From Firmicutes bacterium AM41-11 (GTDB lineage Bacteria; Bacillota_I; Bacilli_A; Erysipelotrichales; Erysipelotrichaceae): a stretch of DNA of 64,000 nucleotides. The notes under the pieces are model-generated. The model did no database searches. It saw only the letters and a program-made list of their open reading frames with translations, and was not told the origin of the DNA. The DNA lies in NCBI GenBank assembly GCA_003480165.1, contig QUIQ01000001.1, forward strand, positions 263,029-327,028, written 5' to 3'. Below are positions 37,143 to 45,514 of this stretch, piece after piece; the first letter of the stretch is position 1, and each line of letters starts with the position of its first letter. A program made the position numbers and the translations under genes.

Positions 37143-37811
37143 CTAGTGAGTTACCTTACGAACAATAGCATCGCCCGCAATTTGAATCACCGTAATGATT
37201 AAAAGAATCAAAACAATGATCACAAAGGTAACATCGCCCATAGAACGATATAAACCATAACGAATTGCCATATCTCCAAGACCACCAGCTCCAATGGTAC
37301 CAACAATGGCAATTTGTCCAACTAAGGCAATCATTGAAATGGTAATGCCGCGAATCATACCAGGAATGTTTTCCCGTAATAACACTTTAAAGATAATTTC
37401 CCATGGGCTAAGTCCCATTGATAAACTTGCTTCAATAATACCTGCATCAATTTCCATGATTGCGGTTTCCATCTGACGAGCAATAAAAGGGGCCGTACCA
37501 ATGACTAAAGGTACCAAGGCTGCCTGCATACCAATAGTTGACCCACAGATCAGACGGGTTAAAACCGATACAGTTGGAACCAAAATAATGAAAGGAATGG
37601 AACGGAATAAGTTGATAATTTTATCTAAAATCCAAAAAACAACCTTGTTCTCTAAAATTCCACCTTTGCGCGTAACCACGACAATCACTCCTAAAAAGAT
37701 ACCAATGACAGCAGAAATAAAACCACTGACAATCAACATATATAAGGTATCAATAATGGCTTTGGGAAATTCATCTGCATACATCACTGCATTAGGAAAT
37801 AAACTTGCCAC
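37143..37811 (-). CDS. metI: Methionine ABC transporter permease MetI
   Basis: The 222-residue permease has five or six membrane helices and the ABC coupling loop EASLSMGLSPWEIIFKVLLR near residue 130. IGTAPFIARQMETAIMEID near 105 and the late GTIGAGGLGDMAIRYG are typical MetI blocks. The start is a GTG at 37811, inside the end of metN, with GAGGTGA about seven bases upstream; an ATG nine codons later would shorten the periplasmic N-terminus. It works with MetN and MetQ in methionine uptake. Confidence 0.93.
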   Translation of the reverse strand: MASLFPNAVMYADEFPKAIIDTLYMLIVSGFISAVIGIFLGVIVVVTRKGGILENKVVFWILDKIINLFRSIPFIILVPTVSVLTRLICGSTIGMQAALVPLVIGTAPFIARQMETAIMEIDAGIIEASLSMGLSPWEIIFKVLLRENIPGMIRGITISMIALVGQIAIVGTIGAGGLGDMAIRYGLYRSMGDVTFVIIVLILLIITVIQIAGDAIVRKVTH

Positions 37812-38838
37812 GTTTCATCACCTCTACTTTCACGCCTCCATCACGGAAGAATTGTAAAGCACTCTTAATATCTGCATCTGTACCTGTAAAGATTGCTTCA
37901 ATTTGACCAATTGGGCAATCATGCACAATTTCAACATTCGCAAAGACTAAATTGATATCAACATTGTATTTGCGACTCACGGTTGAAATAACCGGATCCG
38001 AAGTATTGGCACTTTGGTACTGCAAGTGCACCAACATTTGATTTTCTTTCAATTGTACAAGGGCATGGTTATTGGCAATCAATTCATCGATTTTACGTGA
38101 ATTGTTTGTCGTATTAATAAAGTTCTTCGTCACTTCTTGTTGCGGATTGGTAAATACGGAAACAATATCGCCCTGTTCGACAACACGACCATCTTCCATA
38201 ACTGCCACATGATCACAAACCTCTTTTACAACCGCCATTTCATGGGTAATAATCACAACCGTCAAACCAAGTTTCTTATTTACTTCTTTAATCAAATCCA
38301 AAATGGTTTGGGTAGTTTGAGGATCTAGAGCACTGGTTGCTTCATCACATAATAAGACCTTTGGTTCATTAGCCAAAGCTCGCGCAATCGCAACCCGCTG
38401 TTTCTGTCCACCCGATAATTGACTTGGGTAAGAATCTCTTCGTTCTTGTAGATCAATAAGATCCAACAATTCATTTACCCGTTTTTCAATAGCTTCCTTA
38501 GGCCACTTTAAATGTTTTAATGGTAAAGCGATATTGTCATACACTGTACGCGAACGCATTAGATTAAAGTTTTGAAAAATCATCCCCATCTTTTGACGTT
38601 CGACACGCAACTCACTTTTTGAACAATCCAATAAATTCTTATCTTCTAGATATACGGCACCAGATTCAGGTCGTTCGAGTAAGTTAATACAACGAACCAA
38701 CGTCGATTTTCCGGCACCAGAGAAACCGATAATACCAAAAATCTCGCCTTGTTCGATTTCCAGGCTTACATCTTTTACCGCATGTACTTCTTTTGTTTTG
38801 GTTTGAAATGTTTTTGATACATGTTCCAAACGAATCAT
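37792..38838 (-). CDS. metN: Methionine ABC transporter ATP-binding protein MetN
   Basis: The 348-residue ATPase drives methionine import. Walker A is GFSGAGKSTLVR near residue 37, the signature is QLSGGQKQRVAIARALANEP near 140, Walker B is VLLCDEATSALDP near 162 and the switch histidine is in VVIITHEMAVV near 195. The last 90 residues form the NIL domain that binds cytoplasmic methionine and shuts the transporter down. The ATG at 38838 follows GAGGAG. It is first in the operon behind a T-box leader, so transcription also responds to charged tRNA. Confidence 0.95.
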   Translation of the reverse strand: MIRLEHVSKTFQTKTKEVHAVKDVSLEIEQGEIFGIIGFSGAGKSTLVRCINLLERPESGAVYLEDKNLLDCSKSELRVERQKMGMIFQNFNLMRSRTVYDNIALPLKHLKWPKEAIEKRVNELLDLIDLQERRDSYPSQLSGGQKQRVAIARALANEPKVLLCDEATSALDPQTTQTILDLIKEVNKKLGLTVVIITHEMAVVKEVCDHVAVMEDGRVVEQGDIVSVFTNPQQEVTKNFINTTNNSRKIDELIANNHALVQLKENQMLVHLQYQSANTSDPVISTVSRKYNVDINLVFANVEIVHDCPIGQIEAIFTGTDADIKSALQFFRDGGVKVEVMKRGKFIS

Positions 38839-38857
38839 AGTCAAAGTCTCCTCTCCA

Positions 38858-39108
38858 TAAAAAAAGCTTTCGACCTATAGGACGAAAGCGAAACTAACGT
38901 GTTACCACCTATTTTTATAAGATAATCACTTATCTTACCTCAGAAAGTACAAATATACTCTAACGCGATAACGGGCGCATCCGTCATGACTTACCTATCA
39001 GCCACACGACTCCAAGTCCATCTTCTATATCCTTCTTCCTGTTCATTTCCACCAGCAGAACTCTCTAATAGGATCGGGTATATATACTCTACTCTTCTTC
39101 GTCAATTT
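38858..39108 (-). promoter_or_regulatory. T-box riboswitch leader of metNIQ
   Basis: The leader has all parts of a tRNA-sensing T-box. On the minus strand these are a long Stem I region with AGAGAG and GGTGG distal-loop blocks (near 39050-39070), a Stem III hairpin AAGATAA/TTATCTT near 38925-38942, the T-box AGGTGGTAACACG (38898-38910), and a terminator CTTTCG/CGAAAG with seven T (38858-38890). The segment ATAGG just at the T-box can pair with CCTAT in the terminator loop to form the antiterminator. The best specifier candidate is ATG at 38985-38987, giving methionine, which fits the operon. The leader fills most of the 350-base gap before metN. Confidence 0.88.
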
Positions 39109-39115
39109 AGTTAAA

Positions 39116-39145
39116 ATTATACGGCATCAATCAAGGAAAAGTCAA
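39116..39145 (-). promoter_or_regulatory. Promoter of the T-box/metNIQ transcript
   Basis: On the minus strand TTGACT and TATAAT are separated by 18 bases. Transcription would start just before the Stem I region of the T-box leader. Confidence 0.75.
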
Positions 39146-39189
39146 TGCATCCCCTTATTCAGATAATTTAGAGCCCATATAGATTTTTT

Positions 39190-39912
39190 CTAACATACGA
39201 TCCAATGCGGATAAAAAGGAATCCCATTTTTAATCATGCGATGAATCAAAGGACGACCTAAAGTTTGAAAATAATGTTCAATCGTAGGAACTTGAAGAAC
39301 TAATAAATCGCCCAATTTTCCAACTTCAATACTACCACGGTCAGCTAATCCATACTCTTTTGCCGCAAGCGAAGTGATGGCTTCTAATAAAGGCTGGCTT
39401 GGCATATTCCAGCCATTAAACAGTTGATAGATCATGGGTTGAAAACTGTAAACATAAGAGTTTGGCTTTCCGAACCCACAAGACATTAAAAAAGGTGGTT
39501 GGGGCTTTTCCATAAACATTTGCGTTTCTAAAACAGGTAGCTTCGTCACCTTTTTCGAATAGAATACATCTTGGGTCAAATCACGTCTTTGCAGGCGGGA
39601 TTGATCGGTGCATAAAGTTAAGATCCCATTCATTTTCATCGCATATAAAGCCGAATGATCCTCCCGCAATTGATCGCCCAAGCGGACATGAAAAAAGCCC
39701 TTGTAGCTGCAATCAATAAAGCCTGGGACAACACATTCCCCACGTGCGTCAATCACCGCAGTAGCTGGATCAAGCCACTGCGTAAAAGAACCTGTGCTAA
39801 TATCAATGATTTTATCGTGATGCAAAGCTATAAAACAATGCGATAGAACCGTAAAATCTTTATCACAGGTGTATAAATTTTCTATATTTTTTATAATCAG
39901 GGTTGCCTTCAT
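39190..39912 (-). CDS. Shortened amidohydrolase-like protein lacking the metal-binding motif
   Basis: The 240-residue protein resembles imidazolonepropionase-type amidohydrolases at its two ends but not in the middle. The N-terminal beta part has AVIDARGECVVPGFIDCSYK near residue 52, where active enzymes have a histidine pair (H-x-H) after GFxD. The C-terminal part has EAITSLAAKEYGLADRGSIE and VGKLGDLLVL, the usual end of the family. About 160 residues of the central barrel, including other metal ligands, are absent. GGAGG stands only one base before the ATG. It is either a decaying gene or a protein with a new, non-hydrolytic role. Confidence 0.65.
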   Translation of the reverse strand: MKATLIIKNIENLYTCDKDFTVLSHCFIALHHDKIIDISTGSFTQWLDPATAVIDARGECVVPGFIDCSYKGFFHVRLGDQLREDHSALYAMKMNGILTLCTDQSRLQRRDLTQDVFYSKKVTKLPVLETQMFMEKPQPPFLMSCGFGKPNSYVYSFQPMIYQLFNGWNMPSQPLLEAITSLAAKEYGLADRGSIEVGKLGDLLVLQVPTIEHYFQTLGRPLIHRMIKNGIPFYPHWIVC

Positions 39913-40000
39913 GCCTCCATTATAAACTAAATCGCGTCAATCTTATAGAAGTTAATCGGTCTTTTCGTTATAATATTTGCGAAAGAAAAGAGGAATTTCT

Positions 40001-40678
40001 ATGTTTCTACTGCAACGTAAAAAACGTCCTGTCATTGTGACCATTCATGGCTTTGGACAAAGACTACATACTGAATTTGATCCTTTAAAAGACTATTTCC
40101 ATAAAAAATACAAAGTTGTTCAATTTGATATCTATGATGTCAATAATCCAAGCGATGCCAACGAAAAAGAATGGATAGCCCGTTGTGAAAGACAGATGAG
40201 AGAAATCACCCAACAAGGGGGTCCAGTCATTCTCATTGGTTTTTCAATGGGTGGAGTCATCGCCAGTTATCTGGCAACGATTTTCCCTGTCGAAAAGCTC
40301 ATTCTCGTTGCCCCTGCTTTTGAATATCTCAATGTACAAAAAGTTCTCAATCAAGGTATCAAGATGGTTAAAAAAATGGCCAGTACGGAAACCAAATCCA
40401 ATAAACCAAGCAGCCAGCAGACTCTGGCATTTACAAATATTGTAAGCACATATAAAGAATCAATTGCCGAAGTAAGTTGCCCGGTTCTATTACTGCATGG
40501 TCTGGATGATGAAGTGATTCCTATTTCCTCATCAAAAAATGCCTGCAAGAAACTTTCTTGCAAGCACCAATTAATTCTCTTTGATGGCGGAAAACACCGT
40601 ATGCTCTACGACAATACCATTCAAAATAATATCTTTCCCATCATTGAATGTATGATTGAAGGAAAACTAGTCAACTAG
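40001..40678 (+). CDS. Alpha/beta hydrolase (serine aminopeptidase S33-like)
   Basis: The 225-residue cytoplasmic hydrolase has the oxyanion motif VTIHGFGQRLH near residue 14, the nucleophile elbow LIGFSMGGVIASYLA near 80, an acid in LHGLDDEVIPI near 170 and a late histidine in GGKHRMLYDN near 200. Esterase, lipase or peptidase activity is possible; the substrate is unknown. The ATG at 40001 has AGAGGA six bases upstream. Its end overlaps the converging amidase gene by 12 bases, with no terminator between them. Confidence 0.83.
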   Translation: MFLLQRKKRPVIVTIHGFGQRLHTEFDPLKDYFHKKYKVVQFDIYDVNNPSDANEKEWIARCERQMREITQQGGPVILIGFSMGGVIASYLATIFPVEKLILVAPAFEYLNVQKVLNQGIKMVKKMASTETKSNKPSSQQTLAFTNIVSTYKESIAEVSCPVLLLHGLDDEVIPISSSKNACKKLSCKHQLILFDGGKHRMLYDNTIQNNIFPIIECMIEGKLVN

Positions 40679-41245
40679 TTGATCTACAACACAAACCCCA
40701 TTCATTTGCATCATATCCCAAGCCACTTGGTTCCACTTAGATGCTGGATGAATCTCAGGAATATCGTACGTTTCCGTACAATTTTTCGGAACAATAATGC
40801 GATATTCTTTTTTATTATGTTCATTTAACCAAGTCTGCAAAGTTAAGACAAAATGTAAAACGCATAAATCTGTGCAACAACCCACCACAACAATATCTTG
40901 ATAATAATCCAAGTCTTCTTGGAGAAATTCTTGGAAAGCTTGGGCATGGAAGGTATTGGTACTGTTCTTGGAAATCCATGATTTCACATAAGGTTTTAAT
41001 TCATCAACGACTTCCGCTTCTTCACTTCCAATCACACAATGCTTCGGAAACGTTTCAAATTCACGCGTATGAGGGGGATGATTATCACAGACAAAAACAT
41101 TGCGACAAGCCAAAGCATCCAATAATTTTTGAATCGATGGAATGATGTCGGCGATTCTTTCATCGTGCAAAGCCCCTTCTTTAATAAAGCCATTTACCAT
41201 ATCAATCACAAAGACGACTGGTTTTCTACAATCACTATATTGCAT
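40667..41245 (-). CDS. Isochorismatase-family cysteine hydrolase, nicotinamidase-like
   Basis: The 192-residue enzyme has the cysteine-hydrolase triad: aspartate in VFVIDMVNGF near residue 12, lysine in WISKNSTNTFHAQAF near 100, and nucleophile cysteine in VVVGCCTDLCVLHFVL near 128. CDNHPPHTREF near 60 fits the metal-binding region of PncA nicotinamidases, so conversion of nicotinamide to nicotinate is the best guess. The ATG at 41245 has AGAGGA six bases upstream. It follows recA by 28 bases and is probably in the same operon as cinA/pncC. Confidence 0.8.
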   Translation of the reverse strand: MQYSDCRKPVVFVIDMVNGFIKEGALHDERIADIIPSIQKLLDALACRNVFVCDNHPPHTREFETFPKHCVIGSEEAEVVDELKPYVKSWISKNSTNTFHAQAFQEFLQEDLDYYQDIVVVGCCTDLCVLHFVLTLQTWLNEHNKKEYRIIVPKNCTETYDIPEIHPASKWNQVAWDMMQMNGVCVVDQLVD

Positions 41246-41273
41246 AATTTTCCTCTTTCTAAAAAGGAGTAGA

Positions 41274-42290
41274 TTATTCATCTACTTCCTTTGGTTGATT
41301 TTGAAATTCTTGATAACGTTGTTCCAATAATCCCTGGAATTCTGGATGTTCTTTCAAATATTTCTTTACCGAATCACGACCTTGACCAATCTTTTCACCT
41401 TCGTAGCTAAACCATGAACCACTCTTATGGATGATATCGGCATCTACACAAAGATCAATCAATTCAGAAATATAGGAAATTCCTTCCCCATAGATAATTT
41501 CTAAAGTTGCCGTCTTAAATGGCGGTGCCACCTTGTTTTTCACAACACGAACACGAACTTTATTTCCAATCATATCTGAACCATTCTTAATGACATCGGC
41601 TTTACGAATATCTAGACGAACTGAAGCATAAAACTTAAGGGCTCTACCACCAGGTGTTGTTTCTGGGTTTCCATACATCACTCCAACTTTTTCACGCAAT
41701 TGGTTAATGAAAATAGCCGTACATTCGTTATGGTTCATAATGCCTGCTAATTTACGCATGGCTTTTGACATCATACGAGCTTGGGCACCAACTTGTAAAT
41801 CGCCCATTTCTCCATCTAATTCAGCTTGCGGAACAAGTGCAGCCACACTATCAATAACGACCAAATCTACAGCACCACTATCGACTAACATATTCATGAT
41901 GTTTAAACCTTGTTCTCCAGAATCGGGTTGCGATAAGATCAGTTCTTCAATATCGACGCCTAAATTACGGGCATAGACAGGATCGATGGCATTTTCTGCA
42001 TCGATAAAAGCCGCACGCCCTCCCTGCTTTTGTACTTCCGCAATCGCATGCAAAGCAAGGGTCGTTTTACCACTGGATTCTGGTCCATAGATTTCAATAA
42101 TACGACCTTTCGGATATCCTCCGATACCTAAAGCCTGATCCAATAGTAAGGAACCAGAATGAATGGGTTCAACATCAACGGCTGGTCTTTCTCCCAATTT
42201 CATAATAGAACCTTTACCATATTCACGTTCAATTTGTTTTAATACATCTTCTAACAATTTATCTTGATTTTCTGTTTTCTCTTTTGCCAT
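41274..42290 (-). CDS. recA: Recombinase RecA
   Basis: RecA forms filaments on single-stranded DNA for homologous recombination and SOS induction. The 338-residue protein has Walker [16 protein letters not shown] near residue 64, Walker [16 protein letters not shown] near 140, loop L1/L2 residues including [20 protein letters not shown] near 195, and an acidic C-terminus. The segment after the first nucleotide block reads [13 protein letters not shown], with asparagine where most bacteria have histidine. It follows cinA by 12 bases in the typical pgsA-cinA-recA order. Confidence 0.97.
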   Translation of the reverse strand: MAKEKTENQDKLLEDVLKQIEREYGKGSIMKLGERPAVDVEPIHSGSLLLDQALGIGGYPKGRIIEIYGPESSGKTTLALHAIAEVQKQGGRAAFIDAENAIDPVYARNLGVDIEELILSQPDSGEQGLNIMNMLVDSGAVDLVVIDSVAALVPQAELDGEMGDLQVGAQARMMSKAMRKLAGIMNHNECTAIFINQLREKVGVMYGNPETTPGGRALKFYASVRLDIRKADVIKNGSDMIGNKVRVRVVKNKVAPPFKTATLEIIYGEGISYISELIDLCVDADIIHKSGSWFSYEGEKIGQGRDSVKKYLKEHPEFQGLLEQRYQEFQNQPKEVDE

Positions 42291-42302
42291 AAAATCTCCT
42301 TA

Positions 42303-42764
42303 TTATTTAAGCAGGTTTTCTAATTGTGTAATCATTTCCCTAACCACATTGGCTCGCACTTCATTGCGAGGGCAATCGTATTGAAAATGAAAAGGATAGA
42401 CCTTTTCTTTTGTCGCAATCGCACAATAGACACAGCCTGCTGGTTTTCCTTCCATGCTGGAAGGTCCTGCATTTCCGGTAAAGGAAACACAATAATCTAC
42501 ATCCATAATCTGGCGGGTATTCTTTGCCATGGCACAAGCGCATTCTTCACTGACAACACCATATTGATCAATTAAATCGGCATCTACATGAGCCAGTACT
42601 TTTTTCATTTCGGTAAAATAGGTGACTAAACCACCTTTTAATACCGCACTTGCACCTGGGATGGAAGCAATGGTACTGGAAAACAAACCGGCTGTTAAAC
42701 TTTCGCAACTGGCAATGGTTTTATGCTGCTGCGTACAAAGTTTCACTACGTCCTGTGTCGACAT
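42303..42764 (-). CDS. CinA C-terminal domain protein (nicotinamide-nucleotide amidase PncC)
   Basis: The 153-residue protein is the stand-alone CinA C-terminal domain, an amidase that turns nicotinamide mononucleotide into nicotinate mononucleotide. The catalytic region is TIASCESLTAGLFSSTIASI near residue 16, with GGLVTYFTEMKK near 43 and FTGNAGPSSMEGKPAGCVYC near 95. It lacks the N-terminal domain of full-length CinA, as in many Firmicutes. The start shares one base with the pgsA stop (TAATG). With the PncA-like gene after recA, the operon holds two NAD-recycling amidases. Confidence 0.88.
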   Translation of the reverse strand: MSTQDVVKLCTQQHKTIASCESLTAGLFSSTIASIPGASAVLKGGLVTYFTEMKKVLAHVDADLIDQYGVVSEECACAMAKNTRQIMDVDYCVSFTGNAGPSSMEGKPAGCVYCAIATKEKVYPFHFQYDCPRNEVRANVVREMITQLENLLK

Positions 42765-43342
42765 TACATGCTCTCCAATACATATTTTTTCAATTTCATA
42801 AAATACACATAGCCACTATATAAAGACATGAAAGTAGCTAACCACAATAAAATTGATGCCATAGGAATATGGAATACGGCAAACGGCCAATTCTTCAAAA
42901 GCAAGAAACATAAGGCCAACATCTGTAGAACCGTTTTACATTTTCCATAAATTCCCGCACTAACGACTTGACCATGTTGACTGGCAACCATCCGCAAGCC
43001 ATCGACCATCAAATCCCGGGCAATCATTAAAAGTACCGCAATCACATTGGCTTGATGCGTATAAACCATAAGAATCAAACAAGTATTTACTAACATCTTA
43101 TCTGCAATAGGATCAGCAAATTTACCAAAAGAAGTGATTAAATTATACTTCCGGGCAATTTTGCCATCTAACATATCCGTAATGGAAGCCAGGGCAAACA
43201 GGATAAAAGCCAATACATCTCGTAGTGCCAATCCAGATTGTACATGGATTATGCCAACTGTTTCTGGAATACAAAGATAAACCAATACAACAACTGGAAC
43301 TAAAATAATTCGTAAAACCGTTAATTTATTCGGTAAATTCAT
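42764..43342 (-). CDS. pgsA: CDP-diacylglycerol-glycerol-3-phosphate 3-phosphatidyltransferase
   Basis: It makes phosphatidylglycerol phosphate, the committed step to phosphatidylglycerol and cardiolipin, in the membrane. The 192-residue protein has the CDP-alcohol phosphotransferase signature DMLDGKIARKYNLITSFGKF followed by ADPIAD (D-x2-D-G-x2-A-R-x8-G-x3-D-x3-D) near residue 57, and five or six membrane helices. The start has GAGG eight bases upstream. It stands between rodZ and cinA, the common Firmicutes order. Confidence 0.95.
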   Translation of the reverse strand: MNLPNKLTVLRIILVPVVVLVYLCIPETVGIIHVQSGLALRDVLAFILFALASITDMLDGKIARKYNLITSFGKFADPIADKMLVNTCLILMVYTHQANVIAVLLMIARDLMVDGLRMVASQHGQVVSAGIYGKCKTVLQMLALCFLLLKNWPFAVFHIPMASILLWLATFMSLYSGYVYFMKLKKYVLESM

Positions 43343-43356
43343 ACAATGCCTCGTTT

Positions 43357-44457
43357 CTAATACGTTTCACCCGTATAATCTTCACCGGTACCATAGCTGG
43401 CATCATAGCTTTGATCATAACTTGCATCATAGCTTGTGTCCGCACTTTCATCTTGTGAACTGTCCGTTGTAGAAGAATCGGTATCTTTTTCTGAGCTCTT
43501 ACCATTTTTATCTAAAATATCAAAATAGAGTACAGCAGAAGTACCTTCGGTCCAATTTGCTTTAGAGAAAGAAACCGATTTACCATTCAAACGAATCTTA
43601 TTGTTCGAATACGTACCAATTTCCACTTGAATCAAACAAGCATCTTCCACTTTAAAAGTCTGTTTGAAAGTACCACTATACACTTTATCCGCATCATCGG
43701 TAATCAATTCATCATCTTTATAGACAGCGACTGTACTATCTTCTGGTAAAGTAACCGTAACCGTCACTTCATCCGAATGACCAACAATACCTGATACTTC
43801 ATATACATTGTTATCTTTATCGCTGGCTTTTAATTTCACCGTCTTTGAACTTTCGGAATCACTGGTTTTCTTCTGATTTGCCAGTTGTGCTGTTTCTTTT
43901 TCTTTTTGTTTAATTTCCGTTTGTCGTTGAGCTTCTTCTTGCGCTAAACGTTTATTGGTACGATACGATAGACCTGCATTCACAATGGAGAGAAATAAAA
44001 CGACTACAACACCACAAGCAATCAACTGATAGACATGTGCATGTTTCGAACGATTCATTTTTTGAATCGAACGTACAAGTTTATTCTTGCTTAAATTCTT
44101 GTTCTTTTTACTCTTAGCCTTTGTGGTTGTCCGCTTCTTTTGTGCCGCAGGGGCTGCCTTTTCTGCCTTTGGCGCCGCTTGGGGTTCTTGCGTTTGCGTA
44201 TAAGCGGCATATTGCCGGCTATATGCTGCAAGAACGGTTTCCACTTCATCGGAAATTGCAGCATAATTTACTCCAATCGCTTCACAATACGCCTGCACAA
44301 AATAGCGAATAAAAGAAACATCTCCCTGGAAAACCTCTAAATGATTCTCTTCAAGGGCTTGGATGTAATTCGGTGCTAAACGTGTTTGCGAAGATATATC
44401 TTGAATAGAAAGCTGTAAAGCTTGTCGTCTTTGTTTTAATATTTTATTATAAGTCAC
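43357..44457 (-). CDS. rodZ: RodZ-like cell-shape protein with YD-repeat tail
   Basis: The 366-residue protein links the cell-shape machinery to the membrane in the RodZ family. It has an N-terminal helix-turn-helix (residues 5-70, with ISSQTRLAPNYIQALEENHL), a lysine-rich linker, one membrane helix near residues 145-167, a charged outside linker and a beta-rich C-terminal domain near 205-310. The end is unusual: about 50 acidic Ser/Asp/Tyr residues with repeats of S-Y-D (SYDASYDQSYDASY). The start is a GTG at 44457 with AGGAGG eight bases upstream. The gene order rodZ-pgsA-cinA-recA supports the call. Confidence 0.87.
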   Translation of the reverse strand: MTYNKILKQRRQALQLSIQDISSQTRLAPNYIQALEENHLEVFQGDVSFIRYFVQAYCEAIGVNYAAISDEVETVLAAYSRQYAAYTQTQEPQAAPKAEKAAPAAQKKRTTTKAKSKKNKNLSKNKLVRSIQKMNRSKHAHVYQLIACGVVVVLFLSIVNAGLSYRTNKRLAQEEAQRQTEIKQKEKETAQLANQKKTSDSESSKTVKLKASDKDNNVYEVSGIVGHSDEVTVTVTLPEDSTVAVYKDDELITDDADKVYSGTFKQTFKVEDACLIQVEIGTYSNNKIRLNGKSVSFSKANWTEGTSAVLYFDILDKNGKSSEKDTDSSTTDSSQDESADTSYDASYDQSYDASYGTGEDYTGETY

Positions 44458-44574
44458 TGTCGTGCCTCCTAGTTTACATTCCCCATTATAGCAAAAAAAA
44501 AGAGGACATAATAGGTCGATTCACAAGGAATTTCCTTGACAAAGTCCAAACCCATCTGTCAAAATAAAGCATAT

Positions 44575-44648
44575 GCCGGTATAGTATAATGGCAATACGG
44601 GTCCATGGTAAGGATCAACTCGTGGTTCAATTCCGCGTACCGGCACCA
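44575..44648 (+). tRNA. tRNA-Thr (anticodon GGT)
   Basis: The 74-base gene, with CCA encoded, folds as a normal cloverleaf. Acceptor GCCGGTA pairs with TACCGGC, D-stem GTAT with ATAC, anticodon stem GGTCC with GGATC around ATGGTAA, and T-stem CGTGG with CCGCG around TTCAATT. GGT at 44607-44609 reads ACC and ACT threonine codons. The D-loop is short and position 32 is A, which is less common. A TTGACA lies about 35 bases upstream, and a strong hairpin terminator follows. Confidence 0.88.
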
Positions 44649-44660
44649 TTTTAAAAAAAT

Positions 44661-44693
44661 AACCACACCGATTCATCTCAGGTGTGGTTTTTT
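44661..44693. terminator. Bidirectional terminator after tRNA-Thr and the 5-FTHF cyclo-ligase gene
   Basis: AACCACACC pairs with GGTGTGGTT, with TTTTTT on one side and a run of A on the other. It overlaps the end of the leftward gene. Confidence 0.85.
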
Positions 44694-45244
44694 ATTGGAA
44701 AACAGGCATCTTCTTGGACAAGAAGATCCATTTTGATATCGGTTGCTTCCGTTGGCAAATCGGCTTTCGTACAAATTTGCCGACACAAAACCATCTTTTT
44801 AAAGGAAGTATTCGCTAAATAGCGATCATAGAAGCCTCCACCATAGCCTAAACGCTTGCCATCCGTAGTTGCCGCGCAACAAGGAATAATGGCTAAATCA
44901 ATCTTTTCTGGCGTAATTTCCGTTTCCATCTTCGGTTCTAGAATGCCATACTTGCCTGGTTCTAAGTCATCCATCGATTGAATCGCATAGGCTTTCATCA
45001 CCCCATACGCAAAACACTTTGGCACACATACAATTTTCTTTTGTGCTAAAGCTTCTTGAATAATCGGATGCGTATTAATTTCGCGTTCGGTACTCACAAA
45101 ACAAAATAGAACCTTGGCTTCTTGAAAGAGCGGATGCCCTAGAACTTGATGAAGGATCTTTGCATCGGAAACCTTTTTTTCTTGCGGATCCATAGCCTTC
45201 ACAAGCTGAGCAATTTCTTTACGAATGGCTTTTTTAGAAGTCAT
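44678..45244 (-). CDS. 5-formyltetrahydrofolate cyclo-ligase
   Basis: It converts 5-formyl-THF to 5,10-methenyl-THF with ATP, returning folate to one-carbon metabolism. The 188-residue protein begins MTSKKAIRKEIAQLVK. VLFCFVSTEREINTHPII lies near residue 40 and the ATP/folate loop GYGGGFYDRYLA near 132. The ATG overlaps the end of the small upstream gene by 11 bases, with no clear ribosome site, so translation is probably coupled. It is last in a three-gene unit that starts with a HAD phosphatase. Confidence 0.92.
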   Translation of the reverse strand: MTSKKAIRKEIAQLVKAMDPQEKKVSDAKILHQVLGHPLFQEAKVLFCFVSTEREINTHPIIQEALAQKKIVCVPKCFAYGVMKAYAIQSMDDLEPGKYGILEPKMETEITPEKIDLAIIPCCAATTDGKRLGYGGGFYDRYLANTSFKKMVLCRQICTKADLPTEATDIKMDLLVQEDACFPIKNHT

Positions 45245-45506
45245 AACGTGGGTTTTCCAAATCCCCTACTTTTTCAATATGGTCTTCAATTTCGCGCAAT
45301 AAACCTAACTTGATCTGCATCAATTGTTTTTGTTGGTCCATACTGGCCCCATCATCTAAGACAATCGAAAGAACCAGTTCAGACATCACCGATGGTTTCT
45401 GTACATTTAAGCTGTCTTTGGTATAGTTGTGCATTGCTAAAAACGCATCAATCATCTCATCGGTAAAACAACCTTCTAATAATTCAACATTTGTATAGCC
45501 TTCCAT
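45234..45506 (-). CDS. Small protein of unknown function between HAD and 5-FTHF cyclo-ligase genes
   Basis: I do not recognise this 90-residue acidic protein. It is predicted mostly helical, with a C-terminal helix QQKQLMQIKLGLLREIEDHI, and has no membrane segment. Its ribosome site GAGGTGA lies five bases before the ATG, and it is held on both sides by coding sequence (8-base gap upstream, 11-base overlap downstream), which makes it a real gene. The neighbours give no clear hint of function. Confidence 0.7.
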   Translation of the reverse strand: MEGYTNVELLEGCFTDEMIDAFLAMHNYTKDSLNVQKPSVMSELVLSIVLDDGASMDQQKQLMQIKLGLLREIEDHIEKVGDLENPRYDF

Positions 45507-45514
45507 AATTCACC

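Noticed and set aside
41274..42290. Possible defect in RecA from asparagine in DAENAIDP
   Set aside because: All catalytic motifs are intact and this position tolerates change in some low-G+C lineages, so it is more likely a lineage variant.
44575..44648. tRNA-Trp, because CCA occurs near the anticodon arm
   Set aside because: CCA falls in the 5' side of the anticodon stem. The only fold with five paired stem bases puts GGT in positions 34-36, giving threonine.
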